From CAJQQY01 sp964564545 (GTDB lineage: Bacteria > Bacteroidota > Bacteroidia > Chitinophagales > Saprospiraceae), in assembly GCA_964564545.1 (NCBI GenBank), contig CAZMBP010000055.1, positions 1-64,000 on the forward strand: a stretch of 64,000 nt of DNA, read 5' to 3'. Each line of letters opens with the position of its first letter. Positions within the stretch are counted from its first letter, which is position 1. Positions 50,126 to 58,873 of this stretch are shown in pieces. The notes beneath the pieces are model-generated. The model was not told where the DNA came from, searched no databases, and saw nothing but the letters and a program-made list of their open reading frames with translations. The position numbers and the translations under genes are program-made.

Positions 50126-52876
50126 ATGCTGAAATTGAAATTTATTGCTTGTGCAATTATTTTTTGTTGGTTGAGTATGTCCCCCACATTCGCACAAGTC
50201 CCTCCTATTACCGAATCTCAAGCAAGAGCAGAGTTGGATAAATTAGGGATGACGGAGGAGGATTTTAGAGCGAAGTTATTGGAGAAAGGAATTGATATAG
50301 ATCAGATCGATTTGAATAACCCCCAAGAGTTGCTAAAATTGCAACGAGCAGCTGAGGCGATTGAAGCAGAGAAATTAGTAGAAACGGAGCAAGCAAAGAA
50401 ACAAGCTGTAAATGCAGTTGAACAGGAAGTCGCAACTGAAATAAAAGAGGTGGCATCTTCTACTGCTAAAGAAGTTGCCGAGGCTGTTGAAGATGGAGCA
50501 ACCGTTGAGGAAGCACTTGCCGAAGGAATAATAGATGCAAAAGAAGCATCTATTCCTCCGGCTGTTATTTATGGCCAACATATTTTTAGAAATAAAGAAA
50601 TAAAGTCCTACCGAAAAACTGATAATATCATTGCTCCAGATTCTTATGTTCTAGGAGCTGGAGATAAATTGTCCATTTCTCTTTGGGGATATTCAGAATT
50701 AGATTTAATAACTGAGATTAATAAAGAAGGATACATCAAACCTGATGGAATGTCTCGAATCAACCTTAAAGGGATAACTCTTGGGAAAGCTAAAGATTTA
50801 TTACGTAGTCGATTTTCTAATTATTATCGTTTTGGAAAGGATCAATTTGAAGTGACTGTCTCCTACCCTAGAACGATTACGGTAAATATTGTGGGCGAAG
50901 TAATGAACTCTGGTAGTTTTACTATGCCAGCAATTAATACTGCATTTAACGCATTAGCTGCAGCTGGTGGCCCTTCAGATATTGGAAGTGTTCGGAATAT
51001 AAAAATCATTCGGCCAGGAGGAAAGAATAGAGAAATGGATGTGTATGAATTTTTATTAAATCCTACGATCACCAAAGATTATTACCTACAAGATAATGAT
51101 ATCATTTTTGTGGAGGTAGCAGACCGATTGGTATCTATTCAAGGGGCAACTCGTCGGCCATTTAAATATGAGTTGAAACTTAATGAACAATTGAAAGATT
51201 TAATAAAATATTCAGGTGGTTTAAATCCAAATGCGTATCAAGGTAATTTTAAAATAAAAAGATTCATCGATGATGAAGAGAAAATAATTGACATTGATTA
51301 TCGAGAACTATCTAAGCAAGGAGGTGATTATACCCTATTAGGCGGTGATGTGGTTCAAATTGGAACGATACCGACACCTTATCAAAATTATGTAGAAATC
51401 AATGGGACAGTAAATTTGCCTGGCCGATATGAGTTAGAAAATGGAATGAAAGTATCAGACTTAGTTGAAAAAGGAGTCTTAGCAGAATATGCAAAAACTG
51501 ATTTGGCTTACCTACTTCGTACTAACTCAGATGGGACAATTGCTTATTCCCGAATTAGTTTGGATGACGCCATCGCAGACGGAAATGATAATCTCTTATT
51601 GACTCCAAAAGATAAATTGATTGTTTTTTCAAAACAAAAATATTTGGATAGATATGAGGTTTCAATTAATGGAGCGATCCGGGTACCTTCAAAATACCAA
51701 TATGATCCTTCTGAGAAATTGACAGTAGAAGATTTGGTTATTTTAGGAGGTGGGTTAAGAAAAGATGCAACAGACTTTGCGTACATCTACCGTACTACTC
51801 CTGAAAACATCAAAGATAAAGAATATATCAGAATTAATTTAAAAAATGCATTAGAGAATCCTGATTCGCCTGATAACTTAATACTTCAACCAAATGACCA
51901 AATTCAAATACTATCCAAGTTAACTTATATTGATGATTTTTCTGTTCGAGTTGTTGGCGCTGTCCGAAATCCTGGAGAATATCAATTTCATCCAAGTCTT
52001 TCTTTAAAAGATGCCTTAACACTATCAGGAGGTTTAAAATTGACAGCAAGTTCCAATCGGATTGATATATTTAGAATGGTGATTAATGAAAATGAACCTA
52101 CTAAATCAATAGTGGCAACAGTTGCTGTAGATAAAAATTTAGAGATGATTTCGGAATTTAAGCTAGAACCATTTGACCAAATTGTAGTTCGTTCCTTACC
52201 GGAATTTGAGTTACAGCAGTTTGTAAAAATAGTAGGTGAAGTAAAATATCCAGGGTCATATGCTATTATTGATGATAATGAAAAGTTGACCAATGTGATA
52301 AAACGCGCCGGTGGCTTAACTAAGGAATCATTTCCTGCTGGTGCAACTTTGTATCGAGAAGATGGGGGAACTGGGTTCGTGGTATTACGACTAGAGGAAG
52401 CTTTAAAAAACAATAAGAATATCCATAATTTTATTTTGAAAAAGGGAGACTTAATTACAATCCCCAAACAAAAGGATTTGGTCGCAATAACTGGAGCCAC
52501 CCGCGCAATTGAATTATATCCAGATGATATAACTCGATCAGGAAAAGTTAACGTTGCTTATCATAAGAGGAAAAGAGCGAAATGGTATGTGGATGAATAT
52601 GCTGCGGGAGTTGGAGAAAAAGGTAAAAGTAAGTTGATTACAGTAGTGTATCCAAATGGTGAAATCAAGCGAACCAAGAATTTCTTTTTTTTTAAGGTGT
52701 ATCCTAAAGTAGTGGAAGGAGCTGTGGTAAAGGTGGGAGCCATACCTCCTAAACCGCCAAGAAAAGAAGGAGAGAAAGAAAGAAAGAAAATTGATTGGGG
52801 AGAAGTTTTAGCGGATTCTTTGGCGCAAGCGACAGCAATTTTATCATTAGTATTGTTAATCGAAAGAGTGAACTAA
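50126..52876 (+). CDS. SLBB-domain polysaccharide export protein (Wza-like, extended)
   Basis: 916 residues. A signal peptide (1-23, ending PTFAQ) is followed by an Ala/Glu/Lys-rich helical region (about 30-150). The Poly_export core is YVLGAGDKLSISLWGYSEL ... VTVSYPRTITVNIVGEVMNSGSF. At least five SLBB units follow, each with a pattern like V-x-G-A-V/T-R-x-P-G/F-x-Y (VSIQGATRRPFKY, VEINGTVNLPGRYEL, VSINGAIRVPSKY, VRVVGAVRNPGEYQF, VKIVGEVKYPGSYAI). A hydrophobic C-terminal helix (about 893-913) may cross a membrane. It should form the periplasmic/outer-membrane channel for glycan export. It is followed after one base by the Wzz-like gene. Confidence 0.88.
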   Translation: MLKLKFIACAIIFCWLSMSPTFAQVPPITESQARAELDKLGMTEEDFRAKLLEKGIDIDQIDLNNPQELLKLQRAAEAIEAEKLVETEQAKKQAVNAVEQEVATEIKEVASSTAKEVAEAVEDGATVEEALAEGIIDAKEASIPPAVIYGQHIFRNKEIKSYRKTDNIIAPDSYVLGAGDKLSISLWGYSELDLITEINKEGYIKPDGMSRINLKGITLGKAKDLLRSRFSNYYRFGKDQFEVTVSYPRTITVNIVGEVMNSGSFTMPAINTAFNALAAAGGPSDIGSVRNIKIIRPGGKNREMDVYEFLLNPTITKDYYLQDNDIIFVEVADRLVSIQGATRRPFKYELKLNEQLKDLIKYSGGLNPNAYQGNFKIKRFIDDEEKIIDIDYRELSKQGGDYTLLGGDVVQIGTIPTPYQNYVEINGTVNLPGRYELENGMKVSDLVEKGVLAEYAKTDLAYLLRTNSDGTIAYSRISLDDAIADGNDNLLLTPKDKLIVFSKQKYLDRYEVSINGAIRVPSKYQYDPSEKLTVEDLVILGGGLRKDATDFAYIYRTTPENIKDKEYIRINLKNALENPDSPDNLILQPNDQIQILSKLTYIDDFSVRVVGAVRNPGEYQFHPSLSLKDALTLSGGLKLTASSNRIDIFRMVINENEPTKSIVATVAVDKNLEMISEFKLEPFDQIVVRSLPEFELQQFVKIVGEVKYPGSYAIIDDNEKLTNVIKRAGGLTKESFPAGATLYREDGGTGFVVLRLEEALKNNKNIHNFILKKGDLITIPKQKDLVAITGATRAIELYPDDITRSGKVNVAYHKRKRAKWYVDEYAAGVGEKGKSKLITVVYPNGEIKRTKNFFFFKVYPKVVEGAVVKVGAIPPKPPRKEGEKERKKIDWGEVLADSLAQATAILSLVLLIERVN

Positions 52877-52877
52877 A

Positions 52878-53957
52878 ATGAAGGAACAGAGTTATATCGA
52901 AGAAAATGAGATCACTCTCAAAGAACTGATCCTTAAAATAAAAGAGTTCTTTCAAGAGGTACTTAAAAATTGGAGGTTGGTAGTAGTAATCACGATTCCT
53001 TTTGTGTTATACTTTTTTTATCAATCCTATAAAACTCCTGTTACTTATACTTCAGAGCTTACTTTTATGTTAAATGATGATGACGGAGGTGAGTTAGGTG
53101 CTCTTGGAGGATTAGCTGCTTCTTTTGGTTTAGGAGGAGGAGGTAATAGTGAGTTTAATTTAGAGAAAATGTTATCTCTTTTAAAATCAAGAAATATTAT
53201 TCAACAAGGATTATTTGAAAAAACAGAAATAGATGATCAAGTAGATTTTTTTGCAAATCACATCATTAGGAAATATGATTATCATAAAAAGTGGGAAGAA
53301 AGTGATAATCTAAAGGGGTTTACATTTAAAAATAATAAGGTAGAAGAATTTAGTAGGATAGAATATCAAGCATTAAAAAGTGTATATGTAAAAGTGATTG
53401 GATCTGCAAAAGCGCCTGGATTACTATCAAGTAATATAAATGAAGATACAGGTATTATGACGTTAAATATGGAATCCACAGATGAAAATTTATCTATAAA
53501 ATTGCTTAATTCCTTATTTGAAAAATTAAGTACTTTTTATATTGATAAAACCATTGAGAAGCAGAAACAAACCTACGAGATAACCAAAAATAAAACAGAT
53601 TCTCTACTTGGGGTAATGAACTATAAACAAAATAGTTTACTTAAATTAAAAGACTCCAATAGAAATACCACGTTAAATCAATATAGGTCAGAAGAATTAA
53701 AATTAGAAAGAGATTATCAGATTAGTTTGATTGCCTATGGAGAAGCTATCAAAAATAAAGAAATAGCTGATTTCACCCTAAAGTCTAAAACTCCTTTTAT
53801 TCAATCAATTGATTTGCCTATTCCTCCATTGGAACCTAATAAAAATCTGATAACCTATATTAAACAAATCATTATAGGAGGAATATTAGGTGTATTCCTA
53901 GCGATAGCTTTTATCATAGGTCGAAAGATCTATCGAGATACTATGGGGGAGAGTTAA
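52878..53957 (+). CDS. Wzz-type chain-length determinant protein
   Basis: 359 residues with an N-terminal membrane helix (about 34-52, LVVVITIPFVLYFFYQSY) and a C-terminal one (about 326-348, IIIGGILGVFLAIAFIIG). Between them lies a large periplasmic coiled-coil part (KTIEKQKQTYEITKNKTDSLL) preceded by a Gly-rich segment (LGALGGLAASFGLGGGGN) as in many Bacteroidota Wzz proteins. The Pro-rich PIPPLEPNKN before the last helix is the usual family motif. There is no cytoplasmic tyrosine kinase domain, so any Wzc-type kinase must be encoded elsewhere. It is tightly coupled to the SLBB gene. Confidence 0.85.
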   Translation: MKEQSYIEENEITLKELILKIKEFFQEVLKNWRLVVVITIPFVLYFFYQSYKTPVTYTSELTFMLNDDDGGELGALGGLAASFGLGGGGNSEFNLEKMLSLLKSRNIIQQGLFEKTEIDDQVDFFANHIIRKYDYHKKWEESDNLKGFTFKNNKVEEFSRIEYQALKSVYVKVIGSAKAPGLLSSNINEDTGIMTLNMESTDENLSIKLLNSLFEKLSTFYIDKTIEKQKQTYEITKNKTDSLLGVMNYKQNSLLKLKDSNRNTTLNQYRSEELKLERDYQISLIAYGEAIKNKEIADFTLKSKTPFIQSIDLPIPPLEPNKNLITYIKQIIIGGILGVFLAIAFIIGRKIYRDTMGES

Positions 53958-53997
53958 ATGTTCAAAATATATATTAATTTATTTTAATAATAAATAT

Positions 53998-54024
53998 AGA
54001 ATGAGTAATTTTGTTACTCATTCT
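53998..54024 (+). promoter_or_regulatory. Palindrome centred on a TAATTTTG promoter box
   Basis: The arms AGAATGAGTAA and TTACTCATTCT are perfect 11-mers around TTTTG. The same bases hold the -7-type box TAATTTTG (54006-54013), nine bases after which the arm ends and 20 bases before the wHTH gene ATG. It could be an autoregulatory operator or a terminator of the Wzz unit. Confidence 0.5.
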
Positions 54025-54032
54025 TAATAACT

Positions 54033-54566
54033 ATGATTGGCACTCTAATATCTTCTAAAACCCGAATAAAACTTTTATTAAAGTTTTTTTTGAATAGCAA
54101 TACTACTGCCTACCTACGTAGCTTGCAAAGTGAGTTTGGAGATTCATCCAATGGTATCCGACTAGAACTCAATAAATTAGAAAAAGCAGGAATGCTTTCC
54201 TCTTCTCTCCAAGGCAATAAAAAGATCTTTCAAGCCAACGTTCAACACCCGCTTTTTAATGAAATTCATAATATCCTACTCAAACATATTGGGTTAGATA
54301 AAATATTGGAGAATGTAGTTGAACGATTAGGAGATGTAGAAAAAGTTTATTTGGTCGGAGAATTTTCTAAAGGGTTGGATAGCCAAGTAATTGATCTCAT
54401 TTTTATTGGAGATATAGATAAGGCATATTTGATAAAATTAATTGATAAAGTGGAAGAAATGATTCATCGAAAAGTGAGGTACCTCATTTATCAAAAAGCG
54501 GAATTTGAAAAAATAGATTGGAATACATTTAATCCCGAACCACTTCTATTGTGGTCAAGTGGTTGA
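54033..54566 (+). CDS. Winged-HTH regulator with nucleotidyltransferase-like domain
   Basis: 177 residues. Residues 1-75 form a winged helix (SKTRIKLLLKFFLNSNTTAYLRSLQSEFGDSSNGIRLELNKLEKAGML). Residues 90-177 resemble a MNT-type nucleotidyltransferase fold (VEKVYLVGEFSKGLDSQVIDLIFIGDID, LIYQKAEFEKIDW). The G-S catalytic motif is replaced by G-E-F-S-K and only one Asp of the usual D-x-D remains, so enzymatic activity is doubtful. Proteins of this plan are common before UpxY genes in Bacteroidota glycan loci. It is likely a local transcription regulator, perhaps acting on the palindrome at its own promoter. Confidence 0.75.
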   Translation: MIGTLISSKTRIKLLLKFFLNSNTTAYLRSLQSEFGDSSNGIRLELNKLEKAGMLSSSLQGNKKIFQANVQHPLFNEIHNILLKHIGLDKILENVVERLGDVEKVYLVGEFSKGLDSQVIDLIFIGDIDKAYLIKLIDKVEEMIHRKVRYLIYQKAEFEKIDWNTFNPEPLLLWSSG

Positions 54567-54617
54567 AATTATCAAGTATTGATGACTTCAACCGCAATAG
54601 CATAACAAAACAAAAAC

Positions 54618-54718
54618 GTCCTTAGAAAAATACTGTGGTCAACTTAAAATAGGAATAAAAAATGACCAACGAAAGTGTTTATTTTAATTTGACTTAAAAC
54701 ATAGAATTTTCTAAGAAC
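54618..54718 (+). repeat. Long CTGTGGTC hairpin element, copy 2
   Basis: It has the same order as the copy at 43398: an outer arm (GTCCTTAGA / TCTAAGAAC), CTGTGGTCA, a loop with GACCAACGAAAGTG, then TTGACTTAAAACA. The outer stem has changed on both sides compared with copy 1 (TTTGA/TCAAA to TTAGA/TCTAA). It forms the leader of the UpxY-type gene. Confidence 0.75.
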
Positions 54719-54745
54719 CATAAACAGTACAACCGATTTACACCA

Positions 54746-55294
54746 ATGAATTCGACTTTAAATCCTGAAAATCACTTACATCCAACCGAAGCTCGGTGGT
54801 TCGCGATATACACTCGGTATAAGCGGGAAAAAGTGGTGTATGATGAATTGACTCGCAAGGGTATTGAAGTTTTCCTTCCGCTCCAAAAAATTCTTAGACA
54901 ATATGGACGCAAAAAAAGATGGGTAGAATTGCCTCTCTTTAATTGTTATGTTTTTGTAAAAATTACCAAGGCTAATTATGTGCCTGTCTTATCAGTTGAA
55001 GGAGTGACTAAGTTCATTCGTTTTTCTGAAAACCTTATTTCTATTCCACAAGAGGAAATTCAAATGATCAAAAGAATCATAGGGAGTGAGACTTTGATTG
55101 AAGCCGAAGAAGGCTTCTACCATTCAGGAGATAAAGTGGAAATTATCGCTGGTAATCTTTCAGGTATGAAAGGCGAATTAATAGAAGTTCAAGGAAAAAA
55201 TAAAGTATTAATAGAGTTATCTCATTTGGGATATAGCTTAAAAATAGAATTACCATCTTCTTATTTGAGAAGATTAGGAATGGCATATGGGTAA
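54746..55294 (+). CDS. UpxY-type NusG-like transcription antiterminator
   Basis: 182 residues. The NGN domain (about 14-110) begins RWFAIYTRYKREKVVYDEL and has LPLFNCYVFVKI. The C-terminal KOW domain (about 130-165) has SGDKVEIIAGNLSGMKGELIE. This is the layout of UpxY/LoaP/RfaH-like specialised NusG paralogues, which ride RNA polymerase through long polysaccharide operons. It stands just before the cys and sugar-nucleotide genes, so the downstream + strand cluster is a natural target. No ops-like recruitment site was identified in the following 330 bp, although a perfect hairpin (AACGACT-TT-AGTCGTT, 55430-55445) is present. Confidence 0.85.
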   Translation: MNSTLNPENHLHPTEARWFAIYTRYKREKVVYDELTRKGIEVFLPLQKILRQYGRKKRWVELPLFNCYVFVKITKANYVPVLSVEGVTKFIRFSENLISIPQEEIQMIKRIIGSETLIEAEEGFYHSGDKVEIIAGNLSGMKGELIEVQGKNKVLIELSHLGYSLKIELPSSYLRRLGMAYG

Positions 55295-55624
55295 GCAGCC
55301 AATTTTGACTAGCTGATTTTTTTGTTTTGAAAGTGCAAGTGTATCAAGTTGAAAAGTAAAAAAACATAAGAAGTCATAGATAAAGTCATAAAAAGTCAGC
55401 GTCAAAAAAATTACCCGGTTGCCACTAAAAACGACTTTAGTCGTTCAGATAGAAATTAAATAGAGTTTATTCTAAATATAATAATTGTAGGGGGACCGTA
55501 AAACGTTCAACGTCAAACAAATAACGTCTAATTAGCATATCAATTTTTCAATTACATATTCATTTCGGAAATTAAGTCTTGGGACTTATTAACGGCGAAG
55601 CCCTATCAACTCAAAATCAAACAT
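55295..55624 (+). other. Leader region between the UpxY-type gene and cysC
   Basis: 330 bp without a gene. Contents: a perfect 7-bp stem hairpin (55430-55445), TAGAGTTTATTCTA (55459-55472), and heptad array site 3 (55494-55530). This arrangement is shared with the leader at 40333-40390. The 55430 hairpin could be an antitermination target. Confidence 0.5.
55494..55530 (+). repeat. AACGTnn heptad array, site 3
   Basis: Units ACCGTAA, AACGTTC, AACGTCA, AACAAAT, AACGTCT in 7-bp register, preceded by TTGTAGGGGG and, further up, TAGAGTTTATTCTA as at site 1. Confidence 0.6.
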
Positions 55625-56224
55625 TTGGAAGACAACCTCCACCCTATTTTTAATAACCTTTTGCAAAGAAAAGATCGCGAAAAGTTCTTAAATCAAAAAA
55701 GTAAAGTTTTATGGTTGACAGGTTTATCAGGCTCAGGAAAAAGTACCATTGCTCAAGGTGTAGAAAAGAAATTATTTGAAAATGGGTTTTTCGCCCAAGT
55801 GTTAGATGGCGATAATATTCGAACAGGAATTAATAAAAACTTAGGCTTTAGCCTAGAAGATCGAGCAGAGAATATTAGAAGAATTGCCGAAGTAGCAAGA
55901 CTATATTTAAATAGCGGGATAATCACTATCTGTTCTTTTGTTAGCCCTACCCTAGCGATTAGAAAAAGTGCGGAGGAAATTATTGGAATATCAGATTTCG
56001 TAGAAATTTTCATCAATACTCCATTGGAAGTTTGTGAAAAAAGAGATGTAAAAGGACTGTACAAAAAAGCTCGAAAAGGAGAAATCAAAGGATTCACAGG
56101 AATCGATTCTCCATATGAAAAACCTCAAAAACCCACATTAGAAGTTTTGACAAATCAACAAACTATCGAAGAGTCAGTTGATTTAGTTTTCCAACATATT
56201 TTACCAAAGATCAGAATAAACTAG
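55625..56224 (+). CDS. cysC: Adenylyl-sulfate kinase
   Basis: 199 residues with a TTG start; no in-frame ATG precedes the P-loop. The P-loop is WLTGLSGSGKSTIAQ, then the substrate motif LDGDNIRTGINKNLGFSLEDRAENIRRIAEVA, CSFVSPTLAIRKSAEEII, FINTPLEVCEKRDVKGLYKKARKGEIKGFTGIDSPYE, all classical CysC. It phosphorylates APS to PAPS, either for assimilation or as sulfate donor for sulfotransferases. In a glycan locus the second use deserves attention. cysD follows after 53 bp, separated by a heptad repeat array. Confidence 0.92.
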   Translation: MEDNLHPIFNNLLQRKDREKFLNQKSKVLWLTGLSGSGKSTIAQGVEKKLFENGFFAQVLDGDNIRTGINKNLGFSLEDRAENIRRIAEVARLYLNSGIITICSFVSPTLAIRKSAEEIIGISDFVEIFINTPLEVCEKRDVKGLYKKARKGEIKGFTGIDSPYEKPQKPTLEVLTNQQTIEESVDLVFQHILPKIRIN

Positions 56225-56234
56225 ACCTACAGGG

Positions 56235-56277
56235 ACCGTAAAACGTAAAACGTAAAACGTCAACCGTCCAACGTCCA
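56235..56277 (+). repeat. AACGTnn heptad array, site 4
   Basis: The most regular of the four: six 7-bp units (CGTAAAA three times, then CGTCAAC, CGTCCAA, CGTCCAA) running directly into the cysD ATG at 56278. Confidence 0.7.
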
Positions 56278-57180
56278 ATGAACTACCAATTAAACCATTT
56301 ACGAGAATTAGAGTCAGAATCTATCTTTATTTTAAGAGAGGTAGCAGCGCAATTTGAAAACCCAATTCTAATGTTTTCAGGAGGAAAGGATTCTATCTTA
56401 ATGGTTCATTTGGCAAAGAAAGCTTTCTACCCTGCTCGTATTCCTTTTCCATTATTGCACGTGGATACAGGTCATAATTTTCCTGAAACTTTAGCATATC
56501 GAGATGCATTGGTCAAAAAATTAGGAGCAAGATTGATCGTAGCTTCTGTACAAGACCAAATTGATCAAGGAATAGTTCGAGAAGAAAAAGGATTTAATGC
56601 CAGTAGAAATGGCCTACAAACATCCGCATTGTTAGATGCTTTGGAAAAAGGAAAATACGATGCAGCTCTAGGAGGTGCTCGAAGAGATGAAGAAAAAGCA
56701 AGAGCGAAAGAAAGATTCTTTTCTCATAGAGATGAATTTGGACAATGGGATCCTAAAAATCAAAGACCTGAGTTATGGAATTTGTTCAATAGTAAAAAAC
56801 ACTACGGCGAACACTTTCGTGTTTTTCCCATTAGTAATTGGACAGAATTAGATGTATGGCAGTATTTAGCAATGGAAAAAGTAGAATTACCTTCTCTTTA
56901 TTTTTCCCATAAAAGAAATGTATTTGCGAGAGAAGGAACACTTCTAGCAGATTGCGAATACATCGAAAAAAGACCATCAGAAAAAGTCAAAGAAATGAAT
57001 GTAAGATGTCGAACGATCGGAGACATGACTTGCACAGGAGTTTGGGAATCGAATGCAACAACAATCGAAGAAATTATAGAAGAAGTGGCAACCACTCGAA
57101 TGACAGAAAGAGGTGGACGAACAGATGATAAACGATCCGAAACCTCAATGGAGGATCGAAAGAAGAATGGATATTTTTAA
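56278..57180 (+). CDS. cysD: Sulfate adenylyltransferase subunit 2
   Basis: 300 residues. PP-loop motif LMFSGGKDSILMVHLAKKAF, then PLLHVDTGHNFPETL, ALGGARRDEEKARAKERFFS and RVFPISNWTELDVWQYLAMEKVELPSLYFSH, as in CysD. It makes APS from ATP and sulfate together with the GTPase CysN. The start follows immediately after the heptad repeats, leaving no room for an ordinary ribosome-binding site. cysN lies 285 bp downstream, separated by a dispersed two-hairpin repeat. Confidence 0.95.
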   Translation: MNYQLNHLRELESESIFILREVAAQFENPILMFSGGKDSILMVHLAKKAFYPARIPFPLLHVDTGHNFPETLAYRDALVKKLGARLIVASVQDQIDQGIVREEKGFNASRNGLQTSALLDALEKGKYDAALGGARRDEEKARAKERFFSHRDEFGQWDPKNQRPELWNLFNSKKHYGEHFRVFPISNWTELDVWQYLAMEKVELPSLYFSHKRNVFAREGTLLADCEYIEKRPSEKVKEMNVRCRTIGDMTCTGVWESNATTIEEIIEEVATTRMTERGGRTDDKRSETSMEDRKKNGYF

Positions 57181-57249
57181 GAAGAAGATTTCTATAGAGA
57201 AAAGAACTTCGGTTCAAAGTAATTTTAGGTGGTGGTGCAGATAAATATG

Positions 57250-57354
57250 TGGCGGGTTTGGGATGGCGAAAAACGAGGGTGCGGGTGTCGCCTGGTGGGA
57301 TAGCGTTTTTTTCGCCTTGATTTTTGGTTACTTTTCATCTAAGGAAAAGTAACA
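57250..57354 (+). repeat. Dispersed two-hairpin repeat, copy C
   Basis: GGCGAAAAACGAGGGTGCGGG (core from 57264) closes with TTTTTTTCGCC (about 57305-57315) as a perfect GGCGAAAAA / TTTTTCGCC stem. It ends in the hairpin GTTACTTTTC / GAAAAGTAAC (57327-57353). It lies between cysD and cysN. Confidence 0.75.
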
Positions 57355-57465
57355 AATCCTATTTTGAAAGTAGAATTTTAACCAAACCACTTAATTTCAT
57401 TTAGAGTCAGAATTTTTCCCATTAATAAAAGAAAGATTTTCCTTCTGATTAGATCATTAATTTCA

Positions 57466-58725
57466 ATGTTAAGTAATCAATCCACAGAAATACTAAGATT
57501 CACTACCGCAGGAAGCGTCGATGATGGAAAAAGTACCCTAATCGGTCGTTTACTCTATGATAGCAAATCTATTTTTCAAGATCAAATGGAAGCCATCGAA
57601 GCAACAAGCTTACGAAGAGGAGAAACAGAAGTGAATTTGGCTTTATTGACTGATGGGCTAAAGTCAGAACGAGAACAAGGCATTACAATTGATGTAGCCT
57701 ACCGATATTTTTCTACGCCAAAAAGAAAATTTATCATAGCAGATACTCCAGGACATATTCAGTACACTAGAAACATGGTGACAGGAGCTTCAACCGCGAA
57801 TGTAGCCTTAGTTTTAATTGATGCAAGAAATGGAGTAGTCGAACAAACTCGTCGTCACGCAATCATTGCTTCATTATTACAAATTCCCCACTTAGTAATT
57901 TGTATTAACAAAATGGATTTAGTGGATTATAGCGAAGAAGTGTACGAAAACATCAAAGATGACTTTGAAAAGTTTGCTGCGAAATTGGATGTTAAAGATG
58001 TTCATTTCATTCCGATCTCAGCGTTAAATGGCGATAATGTGGTAAATCGTTCTGAAAAAACAACTTGGTATGAAGGTTCGACTTTGATGTATTATTTAGA
58101 AAATGTTCACATTGCAAGTGATCACAACTTAATTGATACTCGATTTCCAGTCCAATTTGTTATACGTCCCTATCAAGATGAATTTCATGATTATCGAGGT
58201 TATGCAGGACGTGTCGCAGGAGGTGTATTAAAAAAAGGGGATAAAGTGATGGTTTTGCCCTCTGGTTTTACTTCAAATATTAAAAAAATAGATACCTTCG
58301 ATGGAGAATTGCAGGAAGCATTTCCTCCACAATCAGTTACTATTTTGTTAGAAGATGATTTAGATGTAAGTAGAGGCGATGTGTTGGTGAGAGAAAATAA
58401 TGTTCCCGATGTGGAACAAGATATCGAAGTGATGATGTGTTGGTTTAATGAAAGACCATTGCAAGAGCGTGGAAAATATACCATTCTGCACACAACGCAA
58501 GAAGCAAGATGTATTATCAAAGAGATTCGATATAAATTGGACATTAATACATTGCATCGATCTTTAAAAGATCGAACTATTAAAATGAATGATATTGGAA
58601 GAGTAGTGATAAGAACTACAAAACCATTATTTATAGATGCTTATCGAAAAAATCGAAATACGGGAAGCGTGATATTTGTGGATGAAGGAACGAATGAAAC
58701 GGTGGGCGCTGGAATGATTATTTAG
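57466..58725 (+). CDS. cysN: Sulfate adenylyltransferase subunit 1 (GTPase)
   Basis: 419 residues. G1 motif TAGSVDDGKSTLIGRLLYDS, G2 region GITIDVAYRYF, G3 DTPGH, G4 NKMD in VICINKMDLVDYS, then two EF-Tu-like beta-barrel domains (GYAGRVAGGVLKKGDKVMVLPSG and GRVVIRTTKPLF). There is no fused C-terminal CysC kinase domain, consistent with the separate cysC at 55625. GTP hydrolysis drives APS formation by CysD. A two-copy direct repeat CAAATCAACAAAAA lies in the gap to the next gene. Confidence 0.95.
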   Translation: MLSNQSTEILRFTTAGSVDDGKSTLIGRLLYDSKSIFQDQMEAIEATSLRRGETEVNLALLTDGLKSEREQGITIDVAYRYFSTPKRKFIIADTPGHIQYTRNMVTGASTANVALVLIDARNGVVEQTRRHAIIASLLQIPHLVICINKMDLVDYSEEVYENIKDDFEKFAAKLDVKDVHFIPISALNGDNVVNRSEKTTWYEGSTLMYYLENVHIASDHNLIDTRFPVQFVIRPYQDEFHDYRGYAGRVAGGVLKKGDKVMVLPSGFTSNIKKIDTFDGELQEAFPPQSVTILLEDDLDVSRGDVLVRENNVPDVEQDIEVMMCWFNERPLQERGKYTILHTTQEARCIIKEIRYKLDINTLHRSLKDRTIKMNDIGRVVIRTTKPLFIDAYRKNRNTGSVIFVDEGTNETVGAGMII

Positions 58726-58873
58726 TCTCGTAGAGGTGTTAGTTTTTTGATTTGTTTAACTGTGTATTTGTTTATCTACTCTAATAATCTATGGGAAATA
58801 AGCAAATCAACAAAAATTAAAAATCAAACGAGACTGAACAAATCAACAAAAAGTAACATCAAATAATAATAAA

